Below are positions 24,001-34,904 of a stretch of DNA of 64,000 bases, piece by piece. A model generated the notes under the pieces. It worked only from the letters and a program-made list of their open reading frames with translations. It was not told the DNA's origin and ran no database searches. Made by a program: the position numbers and the translations under genes. The stretch's first letter is position 1; every line of letters begins with the position of its first letter. This DNA is from Phoronis australis (lineage: Eukaryota; Phoronida; Phoronidae): positions 836,551-900,550 of the forward strand of contig NMRA01000129.1 of NCBI GenBank assembly GCA_002633005.1. Direction: 5' to 3'.

Positions 24001-27000
24001 TGCATACATAACTTAAATTGTCACTAGGGGGTGCCACAGTAGTTGAATTAGTTCCAACAGTCAACAACAGGTGTACTCAACTCAATTACATTCAATTTGA
24101 TAAACATCAAGAACTTTGTAGATATTGGAATTCATGCACAAAAAAACATATTTGTCACTACGGTGTGCAACAACAGTTGAACTCGTCCGAAAATCTTTGT
24201 AAGCTAAGATAAGAACAAACCTGTACAATTTCATAATGATCTTTAAAGCGTTTTGGCGGATAAAGATGTGAATGTCAAATTAAATTAGATGTAAATAATA
24301 AAAATGGTCGCTTCGGGAAGCAGATTTCGTAGAATCTACCTAATGAGAAGGGGTCGTCGACTCTATCATAGAAACTTACTTGCCAAGTTTCATAAACATC
24401 CATCAATTCAAAGAGCTTGGTAGATAAGAGGCAAACAAAAAAAATTAAAATTGCCACTAGGGGCACAGTAGTAATCAGATCTATCCGAAACATGTATGCA
24501 AAATTTCAGGAATGGAGACACAGCAGCGAACTCTGGATGGATGGAGACGATGACATAATGCGCCCACATCCAATAATTTGGAGCACTGAAGGAACATGAG
24601 AATCAGGGATTTGATTTTTGTAAAATCAAATACTAAGCCAATCTTACATTTGTGGTACTTCTATGGCTAGATGTCTTACTGCTGCTTGTATGAAAATGTT
24701 CTGTCACTTCCTGGACGAATTGAAATTTTTATCAACTTCCACATTTAACTATTGCGCTGTTGATTTTGGTTGGGTTTGCTTGAATTTTTAATGTTTTTTC
24801 TCAAATCTGTGACTCCAATGGAGGAGAATATGTGAATTAATTTGTAACGAGTGGGGAGGGGGGGAAATGGTGGTGCCCAATGAAAAGACTCAAGCAGTCA
24901 AATTTTTTATCTCTTTAGATGTACACACTGGTATTATTAAGCAACAGATTTCTAGAATTTGGTTATGTTTTTTTTACTGAAAGACACCTGTGTCGTACAA
25001 GGGAATTCTGGATTCTAAGCCAGATAAGTTTTCTCACAACAGCATCAAGTTCTTTGGAAAGAAGATGCACCATTTCGCTAAAAGGGGGCACTGATGTTTG
25101 GACATAGTATATGGTTAGTTAACATTATTTGATTAGATTTTAAAGAGGCGTTAATGTAATTCGTGCACAGTCTACGGACTAAACGACAAACAAACCTCAG
25201 CATCTTCGTCATGTAAATATGGCTGAGCATCAAACGATTCCTTGAGGTCTGATGGTTTATCTGTATCAAGTCTGTAACAAACAAAACAGCCAGTTAATAA
25301 TCTATGTACACAACCTGACAATTAACTGATCTCAGTGACACTTATGACTGACCTGAAATGTATGAAAATAGTTGTAGAACTATTTAAGGATCCATTCAAG
25401 TTTGATAGAGTTGCCAAGGAAACCTGTGTTGTATTTCCTGTCACACAACGTGTTCCTAGGCTATACCAACCAGGAATGCACAGTTCTGAATTGATTACTC
25501 AAAGATGGCAAATTAAGAACAACATTATCAAAGAAAGCCAAATGCACCTCTTTCAGTCATTTCTCCCAACAATTTAAACAGATAAAAAGATTTGTTCCCG
25601 ATGCCTTGCTATGACTGTTACTACTTAAAAACAAACATTTTAAGTTAAATTTACAAATGTAACTTCATATTCACAAAACAAATAGAATTTTGCCAGACAT
25701 AGGTACAAAATGTCAGTGCTTGAAAAGTCCTGGCCTTCATCTCCACTGGTTACACGAGTTTTCGCCAATTTCATTCACAAGAGACGGATTTTCTCATGTA
25801 CTGCAATTCAGTGGCCATTATCTAGACAATGAATACAACAGATTTACGACCCAGAAATTTGCCAAAGAATGTTCTCATCAGTCAGAACGATCCCTGCGGG
25901 CACACGCCCCTAGATAAATATAAATGTTACTAAATTTTCAAGCACTGTGTATACAAGAGACTAGATTTCATATTGAGCTATAACAATTACATTTCTCTTG
26001 CCAATGCTGACCATCCATGGATCGCCTTGAACTTCCCCGTGTAGGACGCGTATTTACTCTTGAACTCGTTGGGGAGTTGAAAGAAGTTGGCATTGAGTCT
26101 GTTGACTTTAGAAACCTTAAAATGGTTGAAAGCAGTTCAGACTTGATACAATACATCATATAGCCATAAACAATACATCATCTGGCAATAAACAATACAA
26201 TCAATGAGTACAGTGGTTTTTTTAATGTAGAACACCACCAGGCAAAAAGGTAGAATTCAATTTTGTCTAATGTTTCTAAATAATAAGTAAAAAGAAAGTT
26301 TCGCCTATATTTATTTCCAGATTTTGAACTGTACGTCTGACACCCACACAAATTGAATGGTAACATTTTGTGCATTTGAAGTCTTTACAAAATAGGAATG
26401 AGACTTTGCAATATTTAAACACCGTCACTACAAAACTGATCTCAACCCTAGACTTCTGGGCTACGAAATTTCTCTGCTTATTTAGAACAAAACAATTGCC
26501 GAAATGGTCATTTTCCTCTTTTCAAAAGCTGCAAATAATTAGAATGTCAGCAAATATTTATGACATCTACACACTACAATCCATGTTTGTAATAGACAAA
26601 GATGTTCTTACTATTCGTTGAGAAATTTAATAAACTATAATTTCACTTGTCGGCCATATTGTGCGGTAAATAAGTGAGGAAATATGATGATGCTTGAGAC
26701 CATGTGACAAGCCAACTTGACCAGTCTGGTCTCAACCAATAAAACCCATTTTGTATTTAATGGGGAGGTTTTTAACAAAATTGATGGTATAGCAATGGGT
26801 TCATCTTTGGCTCCATATTACCTGGCATGTTTTTAGGTCATCATGAGAAAACATGGATTGAGACGTACACTGGTCCTCATGTCTATTTCTATCGACGATA
26901 TGTAGATGATGTGTTTTGTATCTTTGAAAGTCAGCAGTCAGCCCAGGAATTTTTGGTGTATTAAACTCGAGGCATCCTAACTTGAAATTCAGTGTAGAAT

Positions 27001-30000
27001 TAGAGGTCAATAACATTTTGCCATTTCTGGACGTGTTAGTGGAGCGTGAGGGTACCTCAGTGATAACATCAGTATTTCATAAGAAGACCTACACAGGACT
27101 GTACAGTTGTTTTCATACCTTCACATCCTTTGTTTATAAAGTAGGTCTCATTAAAACTCTAATAGACAGGGTATATCGCATTAAAAACATTTGGGCTAGA
27201 TTTGATTCTAATATTAAAAAACTCACAACGAATTTGCAAAAGAATGGCTATTCCCTAGAATTAGTCAATAGAGTACTGAAAGCAAGGCTCCAACGTAACC
27301 CTGATATTCATCCTGTAGACAAAACTAACTACAAGTACTTTAAAATACCCTATGTTACGTTTTACGCCAAGATTGCTCAACAAAAACTTAACAAATTGGT
27401 GAATTATTACTGTGTTAACTTAGAAGTTGTATTGACATTCAATTCTCTAAAACTGTCAAATTTATTTAACCCTAAGGACAAAATTCCTATGGGTCTACGG
27501 TCCAGGGTAGTTTACAAATTTATCTGTGCTGGATGTGACTCCAGTTACATGGGCGAAACTGTTCGCCATTTGAAAACCAGTACCAGGGAACATCTAAATT
27601 GTGACAGAGGTTCACAGGTAAATACTCATCTACAGAGCTCCAATCATAAGTCTCTTTTAGACATCAAGTTTTGGCCCAGCACAACTGACACGGAGCAAAC
27701 TGACCCGTGTCAAGCGGCCGTTTACATACACAACTCACTAACTGTGGCAAGACGGAAATTGCAGGCTGGAGAGACTGGATCACACAAGCGCAGGTTTACG
27801 AGAGTTGCAGAGACAAAGAACACGTACAAAGGTCATTAGGCAAGCGCAGTAGAGATGATCCTTTCCGTTTTGCCCCAGTTTCGCGTTTAGACATATAACT
27901 GACACGGAGCAAGATGTTCTAGCGCAAATTGCTCTACCTCACAAACGGGTGGCAAAATTTGTTACCGCGGAGTCAGTTTGCTCTGTGTCAGTCCCATTTA
28001 CACACTGGAACAACTGGTTCGGTGTCAGCTGATCCTGTCAACTTTTAAAGTGTAAATGGCACTACTGTTATCAGCAATGCTCTTTCAATGACTTTGAAAT
28101 AGACCAAGCAGAAACAACAAAGGAACTTAAAATTGGTGAGGATCTACCCATCAGTTGGTGCAAGCCCAATCTGAATAGGCAACTGGCACACCACAGGTTG
28201 CCATTGTTGGTCTAGTTTATTGTCACTCCCTGTAACTGACTGTGTCTGTGTTTCATCACTTGTTGCTGGGCCTAGCTAGGTGGCCACTATATTCTCTCTT
28301 CCGATGACGGTGTTTGAATAAATGACACCGAAACATGTCAAGTCGATTTAAAACCATAGTTGTTTATATCAATAACAAACTCCAAGTTCGTTTTAAGCCC
28401 TGAAATCGTTCCTAATCTGACTAAAGAACAATTTGAGACGAATTTCATTATAGTGACAGGGTCCAAACCAAGAGTTAGTTTATAGCCGGTCTGAAAAGGA
28501 AAATTATTAAGGTGTTTTTAGTTGATTTGGTACATTCAACTTAAAATTTTACTCAGTTTCTACAAAAATATATTTAAAGTTTCATCAATTCCAAAACAGG
28601 AATTGAAACCATGAGCAGATTTGATACATATCAGCATAGCCAGCTGATATGTGTTCTATTCCTTAGAACTGTGGACTGTGCTCAAAGCACAATTTGGCCA
28701 CTGATTTTCAGCCCCTAAGCTGCCACGCGCATAAATTCAATATGCATCTTGTTTACTTTAATTGTGCTCTTTGATGCAAGGATGCAACCAGCTCAACACG
28801 ACATGTAAATAACATCTTGGTCCTAGCCGCTAATCAAACCTGCGACCCCTGGCTCAACATCTCAACCAATCGGCACTTCCCAAAGGCCAAGTGAATAAGG
28901 ATAATGAGTCTACTAGAAGTCACCTTGCAATGTCTCCACATTATGAGCACTCTTCAATAAGAGTTAGAAAGCTCAAATCTCTTGCTCTTCACTAATTAGC
29001 CTAATCATTAACTCTGCAGAGCTGCCTCACAACTAGAAACTCCAATACAAAATAGACTTACACATGTATCAAGGGTACAATGTTTGAAACAACTATGAAG
29101 CAACAAACAATATAAATCACAATTTTTGGTTAATTTTGAATTGACAAACACCACAATTATTTTTGCAAAATTTATAAATTTCAACGGAAAGTTCTCCCAA
29201 AATGCATGTTAAAAGAAACAAGACTTGACTTTAAAAAGGCTAACTAAGTTACACAGATCACATTGCAACCACTCATACAAGATCATAAGACTGAGCAAAA
29301 CAAGCTCTTGGAATTTACCAGCAGCAAAATATTCAGCTAACATGTCATTTTTTTAAGAAAAGGAGTTGAAAAATTACTCGAATGATGAGAATGATGAGGT
29401 GTCTAAACATTTCATATTGTATGGTTTAGTTAATTCATCACTCATAAAGTCACATGTCTAGCCATGCTCATGCCTATAGCTATCAACAAAAGATGAAAAA
29501 TGAATATTTCAAAGTATTACAAGAATTTCACTGCATCAGAATTTCATCATATCGGGAGAAATTGGCTGGAGAGTGCATAAATCTCCCAATTAGGAGAATT
29601 TTTTTCACATACAGTTATTTGAAAATTGTTATCCCAGAAACATTGATTAGGCATCGTGACAGTCGGTACTAGTATGGTACTAGTAGTACGGGTCGGTACT
29701 TACGGTAGTACGGGTCGGTACTTACGGTAGTACGGGTCGGTACTTACGGTAGTACGGGTCGGTACTTACGGTAGTACCCAGTAGGTCCATTTTGCTTCCA
29801 GTTACATCTGCTGAATCTGGTTTGTGCCATTAGAAAATCTATTTTGCAACTGCATTCCCTGAAATATTGTGAAATGGCCCACGACTCCCAAGAATTCTAC
29901 TAAAGTACGATGTTGAAAAGCTTTTCAATGCTGAAATATTTTTGTTAATACTGCCAGACAGTAAAATACACATCCGAATTTCCCCTCCAAATACACTGAC

Positions 30001-31262
30001 CAGAAGCTGAGATCAGCATATAAAGTAAGTGGTGCCTCTGCTGGGAATTTCATAAGTAAATATTGGAGTTAGCGAATCTTTTATCTGTTGTCTATGATCT
30101 ATGCAGACAGGTCCCATGTCTGAACTACCTCCTCTAAGTCTGGCTGGCAGACAAGTAAGCAATGGAACATCTTAATTAATATTGTACACCAAAAGACTTT
30201 TGGCAAATTACGCTAAGCTCTGGCTATCAAAGTCACATTCTCCTTTCAAGTGTAGCTGGCAGCTGGCGTCTCTAAATCCTAATACAGCTCAAGCAAATAC
30301 TCCTCCAATCAACATTTTTTAAAAATAGTCCTTCGTTCCCTCCAATAAAATCATGAACTTTAGTCATTTCTGTTATGAATGCCTCATTATGCATATAGTA
30401 TATAACTTGCTTCTTGTCACATCAAGGTCCACCTCAATGACCTCCGGAGTGTGCCAATTGATCACTGACGCTAGTGCTTGAAACTCTCGAACCAAAGTTG
30501 CTACTTTGGTACCTGAGCAAAATGTCATTTGTCAACAATTTCGAAAAAAAGAGACAAATCGGAAAGAAATCTAAGTAATTACCAAACCAGTTGTTCAAGT
30601 TGGAAGGATATCAACGGCCACCAAAGGTGATCTTCTATGCTCAAACAGTTCTTAGCAACATAACTTTGAGGGTTTTGAGATATTACTTTCACTCCTAGTT
30701 CAGATGTAAGTACTGTCTTTGTACGTTTCCGTTTGACTAAGTCTTAAAAACACTGGCTGCAATGCCATATTATTCAGTCTTAAATTTTGTTGATGGAATG
30801 AAAGACTATTGAAATAAAAATGTTGATTACTGCAGTATTTGTTCGAGTTAGAAGGATCGATTAAGACTCCAAGTCCAACTGCTTCAAAGGTGACTTCGAC
30901 AGTTTAGGCTTAGCTACTCCATAGGCTTGGGTGAAATTCGTTCCTTTAATCGCCCTAACTTCACCAAAAGGTGTTTTCCCCAGTTTGATAACCTGCTTCT
31001 GCTGGACATGAGAGTATGGCAATCCACGGACAGTGACCGTGAACCGTCTCTCGCCTCTGACCGAGTCTGACCCGGTTGTCGATTCCCACTCGTGCCTCAC
31101 CTCGTCATCAGCTACACCATGGCCGCTCAAATACATAAACCCCCATGTACTAAGAGCGTCATGAACTTCTTCAGCAAGTTTTTCGACGTCCTGACTCGAT
31201 GCTGAAGAGGTGTCATCTACATTTAACCCGTAACATGAAAAATCTATCAGTGGTAAGGACAT
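18095..31262 (-). CDS. Isopenicillin-N-synthase-like 2-oxoglutarate/Fe(II)-dependent oxygenase, eight exons
   Basis: Exons in coding order: 31262-31101, 26115-25991, 25271-25196, 23824-23705, 23218-23125, 21739-21651, 20031-19918 and 18289-18095. All borders are GT/AG, phases fit throughout, and the sum is 975 bp (324 aa plus stop). The N-terminal dioxygenase domain is in exon 1 (LPLIDFS ... WGFMYLSGHGV) and continues through FFQLP and GWSALARE into DLKESFDAQP. The jelly-roll core has the Fe(II) ligands in EHTDYG (His204, Asp206) and KHRVVVP (His262). The oxoglutarate-binding RxS is Arg277-Gln-Ser279. All catalytic residues are present, so the enzyme should be active. The start chosen is the ATG giving MSLPLIDF; an in-frame ATG 45 bp upstream (31307) would add 15 residues. 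Substrate is unknown: animal members of this plant/fungal-like family are mostly uncharacterised. The gene faces away from the tetraspanin gene and towards Akt. Confidence 0.93.
18290..19917. other. Oxygenase intron 7
   Basis: Apart from the 38-bp minisatellite, this intron shows nothing recognisable. Confidence 0.55.
18874..19064. repeat. Minisatellite, about five copies of a 38-bp unit
   Basis: Units begin ACATGTCACCACATTACATG and are almost identical except the last, which is diverged. The array lies in the last intron of the oxygenase gene. Confidence 0.92.
20032..21650. other. Oxygenase intron 6
   Basis: It contains a two-copy ~33-bp direct repeat near 21025-21085 (TCTAACATATTTCTACTG) and a (TACAA)n microsatellite at about 21502-21528. 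No exon other than those listed is visible. Confidence 0.55.
21740..23124. other. Oxygenase intron 5
   Basis: It holds the Penelope-derived foldback at 22090-22592; otherwise AT-rich sequence without further features. Confidence 0.6.
22090..22592. mobile_element. Foldback element derived from a Penelope-like retroelement end
   Basis: Two ~149-bp arms, 22090-22238 and 22444-22592, are inverted copies of each other. Shared blocks include GCTGGGCCTAGCTAGGTGGC and GAAACATGTCAAGTC. The region from the left arm into the spacer (to about 22410) is also the reverse complement of 28060-28360, the 3' end of the Penelope-like element in another intron of this gene. The piece is thus a Penelope 3' end with a second, inverted copy of its terminus attached. 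Each arm carries a hammerhead-like core (CTGAGGA ... GAAAC). Confidence 0.85.
23825..25195. other. Oxygenase intron 3 with diverged repeat units
   Basis: From about 23880 to 24500 four loosely similar blocks recur with the words CACTAGG(G)GG and ACAGTAGT, followed by a segment like TTCATAAACATC. They resemble the repeat words of 6.8-7.6 kb in opposite orientation, so an old dispersed repeat family is likely. Confidence 0.4.
26690..28375 (+). mobile_element. Decayed Penelope-like retroelement (reverse transcriptase plus GIY-YIG endonuclease)
   Basis: It lies in oxygenase intron 1, antisense to the host gene. Reverse-transcriptase pieces at about 26740-26960 include GIAMGSSLAP and the catalytic YRRYVDDVF (YVDD at 26899-26910), broken by frameshifts and stops. 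From about 26967 the frame is open to 27839: LPFLDVLVER and YTGLYSCFHTFTSF are typical of Penelope RT ends, and YKFICAGCDSSYMGET is the GIY-YIG nuclease core. The 5' part of the RT (fingers) is missing, so the copy is truncated. The 3' end (about 28060-28360) matches the 22.1-22.6 kb foldback and has a hammerhead-like core at 28301-28342. It cannot be active. The RT type plus GIY-YIG combination is diagnostic of Penelope-like elements. Confidence 0.88.
27686..27990. repeat. Short inverted repeat within the Penelope-like element
   Basis: TGACACGGAGCAAACTGAC at 27686-27704 and its near-exact reverse complement at 27972-27990 (18 of 19) bracket about 270 bp. A partial direct copy lies near 27899. 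It may be a small foldback insertion at the end of the GIY-YIG frame, or part of the element's own terminal structure. Confidence 0.45.
29662..29778. repeat. Minisatellite of a 22-bp unit
   Basis: About four and a half copies of GTAGTACGGGTCGGTACTTA plus CG. It is GC-richer than its surroundings, and the nested GTAC words make each unit partly self-complementary. Confidence 0.92.
30861..31100 (-). other. In-frame extension of oxygenase exon 1 (possible retained-intron isoform)
   Basis: If the donor at 31101/31100 (GAG|GTGAGG) is not used, the frame of exon 1 stays open for 79 more codons to a stop at 30861. The extension is GC-richer than neighbouring intron DNA and contains FTVTVRGLPYSHVQQKQV. 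It has no dioxygenase features. It may be a retained-intron tail, a remnant of another gene, or chance. Confidence 0.35.
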
Positions 31263-32909
31263 GACTGTCTCCACGGCTATTTCTTCAAAAACCGGATGTG
31301 CACACAAAGCGGCACCTAGTTTCAGAAGAGAAAATTACAAAACTAGCCTATGCCACTGCCGTGTGTCTTAGTGTGTCAAGACGATTGTTCGCCAGCACCG
31401 GGTCTAAAAATTTTCAGACCCTTATCATAAACAATATCTACTACAATAAGCACCAGGCTGACAGACTCATCAAACCCTTACTCCAAAACCACACATGAAT
31501 GGATGGAACTACTTTTGACCAGCGGCATCAGTTTAATAAACAATTTAGGGAATAAAAACCAAAAGGACAGTTTATAACCAAGCTTTTTGTGGTAAATGCA
31601 AACACCGGGGATTATATAGATGAACCAGTGAGACAACTGAAAACACGAAATACCAGTTTAAACATATACTCAGAATTGCATTACTATTTATACAAATGTT
31701 AAACAAAGCATTGCACATGGAAAAATTTCAAAACCTACAGATTAAATTAGGACTCGAGAAAGTCCAAGAAATGACAGCAAAATTTAATACCGCTCGTAGT
31801 TCTAACAACTAAGCTTGTATAAAAAAAACAATCTCCGTTCCTTCAAAATTTGTTTATACAAGAAATAGAGGCGAACAACTAATGAGACACGATTTGAAAC
31901 AAAGTCTCAGGAACTTAATTGTAACTTAAAAACGTTAACATTCATCAGAGGTAATTGCAAACAATGGTAAAAATAACATGGATGCAGAAGAACGGTACTT
32001 GTATTTCACTTATTTAATTAGAAGTATAGTGGTCTAGAACAGAACATGACAAATTTATGTAGAATAGGAACGATGTACACACACTGTTGGATGCACATAT
32101 ATTTTAGCACAGCCAATGGATGTTCAGTAGACGCAATTTTCAACCGAAAATGTCATTAGTCTTTGGCCAAATGTATATTGGAATTGTTTTTGAATTTTCA
32201 CTTGCTTTCTTAAATAAGCACATTTATTCACTGGATGTGAAATATTTCCAACCCCACACAGTTAACAACGCTAATTTGTTTTTTAAGGTGTAAATGCTTA
32301 AACATTATACAACAAATTGTCTTGCTCAACGAAATTCTGGTCGCTTTCGTGAGGTGACGCTGTCAATTTCTGCTCAAATTTGATTAAAGTTTGACTTAGG
32401 CTAGAAAGCAAGTATAATATTATTTTTATCCATACTCCCTGTAAAACAATACAGTAAATGTCGGGTAAACTGATGAATTGAGTAAATGTCCTTAATGTTT
32501 TTGTAGTGTAGAAAAACAAAACAACAGATGGCTAAATGAGCTACACAGTGACTGCAATCATAATGTATCATTCGAAATCAAAGTACACAGTGATGAGTAA
32601 CAGCAGTGTCCACTGTAACTTATGGTGTTTCTAGAATGAGTTCACGCACCATACACACACGTCAGAGTGCCTGCACAGCAAGATAATTGCACAAGGAATA
32701 TAATTGTGCAGTACACACTGCGTCATGTAAACGGGAATAGCTAGAATGTGTTAAGATCACGCTTTCATTCTGCAACACTTTATTGAATCACTTGTGCCCT
32801 GACATACAGAAAGCAACTGCCACTATTTCTGCAACATATGTTAATGGTCATACTGTACTTGCAAGCAATGATTCTTCGAATGGGTAATGTGTCAAAGTCG
32901 TAGACCAAG

Positions 32910-32947
32910 TAAGTCACCCGACCAAGTTACCTTGGTCGGGTGACTTA
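32910..32947. repeat. Perfect 17-bp hairpin with 4-base loop
   Basis: TAAGTCACCCGACCAAG at 32910-32926, loop TTAC, then the exact reverse complement at 32931-32947. It lies alone in the divergent spacer. Confidence 0.95.
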
Positions 32948-33419
32948 ACTAATAAATTAGCATCATCACTTGTTGACATCAATATATTGAACGTGAAAAA
33001 GACGGACAATTCCAGTAGTACACGTCAATATAACTTTCTCTGCTATCACAGCTTAGCAGGAAATGGTGCTCGTCTTCCACAATATTGGGTCAGAAGGGAC
33101 ACACTCTGTTTGCCCTATCCAAATTCAAGTGCCTGCCTACTTCAATCATGAGACTGTGGCTGGAACAACGAAAACGTGCCATGGACATATTTTGTGCATG
33201 AGGTATACTCAAACTTAAACTTTTTTGCAATTTGAATTCCTTTTTAAATTGATTATAATACACAGTTTAGGATTACTCTCAACACTTTGTCTCCATCCTT
33301 GCAAATAACAACCCCTTATTCACTGTCTAAAAACCAGCAGAAAAGTATTTTCACAGTCACAACACCTTGATTTAACATATAATTTTAATACAAAATGAAG
33401 AGAGTTGTGCAAACTGGCA

Positions 33420-33600
33420 ATATTCGTCTCAGTTTGACACTTTCGACACTCGAAATGGAAATCCGAAATATTTTTGCCATTTCCGTTCTACTTTATAAAC
33501 TCAAGAAAAGCCAGTAAGTGTTTATGATGATGTGCTCGACTATACTTTATTACGGTTTACGGCTTGATGACCCCAGCGTTCAAAAGCTACTCGACGGCCA
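33420..33600 (-). repeat. Dispersed repeat copy 1
   Basis: The reverse complement contains GTAGAACGGAAATGGCAAAA and the words AAACACTTA and TCGAGCACAT. These correspond to parts of the copies near 39.1-39.5 and 42.0-43.0 kb. Confidence 0.5.
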
Positions 33601-34904
33601 TCGACGGCACGCGGTACGCAAAACTTAACCTCCATCCAGTTTATATGTATTCGATAACTCAAAACTGAATTCCTTAGCGCAAGAATCAATTGAAACTTAT
33701 CGCCAGTATAGTGAACTGTTTCCTAGTTTTAAATGAACACCGTCTAGTCTACATGCAAAGCCCCAAGCGCAACATAACAGTACACTTTACGTCTTCGCTC
33801 GCAACTTCCCTCCCCATCCTCAAAGGCTGAAATTGTTAGTTTGATTGACATATCATGGGAACTACACGAAGCAACGAAGTATATGATCTTAGTTATCAAG
33901 CACTCAAAGATTCGTAAAATTAAGTAACCTATATACCTTTCCTGGTTGTAAAGAGCTAGCTGTTTCGGAGGAAAATAGCCAATTTCCAAATGAAGTCCAA
34001 CAAAGGGCGTACCGAGAGCCTAAGAACAATTAGCGCACTAGCTGTAATCATTGCCGTTGAAAAGGTTTGATGTTCCAAGTATGAGAATACAATAAACGAT
34101 TTCTCTGATGTGAAGCCAGAAACAAGATTCATAGCATAGTTGTAAATTATATTTGTATTACACAACCGTAAAGAACGCCGTGACTGTTGTCGAAATTAGC
34201 CGATGGCTTCTTGTGGCGCAAATCAAAGTTCTATTACAATCGATGACGGACCTAGTGAGTGAGTGGCCTAGATATTAGCATTCTAAATCGACGGTTTTGC
34301 TTGAAATCAAGAAAAGTAATAGTATATGTTTTCACTTGTAAACGATTTTTAAATACCAATTTTAGACACAGAAATACTTTCATTCCGTAATCTAAAAAGG
34401 TATCTTCATTAGAATATAATAAAAAGTATTTATGTTTGACAAATGTCTCGAAAACCATGTTCCAGCCTCTATTTCCTGAGATAAAAAGAGAAACAGTGGA
34501 CCTAGCTTTTGGCCTTTAATTCACACTAGAAAAGGTTTACTTATTCACTAAGCCATTTTGAGGAAATCTTTTATGTAAAGTCAAAACCTACATTTTCTCA
34601 ATTACCATAACTCTTACTTTAAAGGAAACAACTCCTTTGAACATTACACTTCCGGTTAATATCTCAAAAACGTCAACAGTCACCATCAATTGATGGGTAT
34701 GAACATACATTTATCTCGATATTACAATTTCTGCTTTTCAAGACTTTTAATCTTTCATATTGCTTATTAATATTAGTTGTCATAATGTCCTTCGTGAGTA
34801 TTACGTCATTCAGTAGTATCCAACGCTCGAAAATACTTAACTGAGTAAAGTTTATAACATCCAAGCTTTACTCTCGTACGTTGCCTGTGGTGTAATCCCG
34901 CAAA

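Larger units (their letters stand above)
28376..31100. other. Oxygenase intron 1, 5' part
   Basis: AT-rich intron DNA. It includes the 22-bp minisatellite at 29662-29778 and, next to exon 1, an open frame at 30861-31100 that continues exon 1 past its donor site. Nothing else is recognisable. Confidence 0.5.
31263..34904. other. Divergent intergenic spacer between oxygenase and tetraspanin genes
   Basis: It should hold both promoters, but I cannot assign a TATA box or initiator. It contains the perfect hairpin at 32910-32947 and one inverted copy of a dispersed repeat at about 33420-33600. A possible tiny coding exon is at 34203-34254 (+). Confidence 0.5.

Noticed and set aside
27707-27898. 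Second frame overlapping the Penelope endonuclease end as an independent gene
   Set aside because: It overlaps the element's own frame and more likely reflects a frameshift or the small inverted insertion.
32910-32947. Bacterial-type transcription terminator
   Set aside because: A strong hairpin, but no following T-run and the window is eukaryotic.
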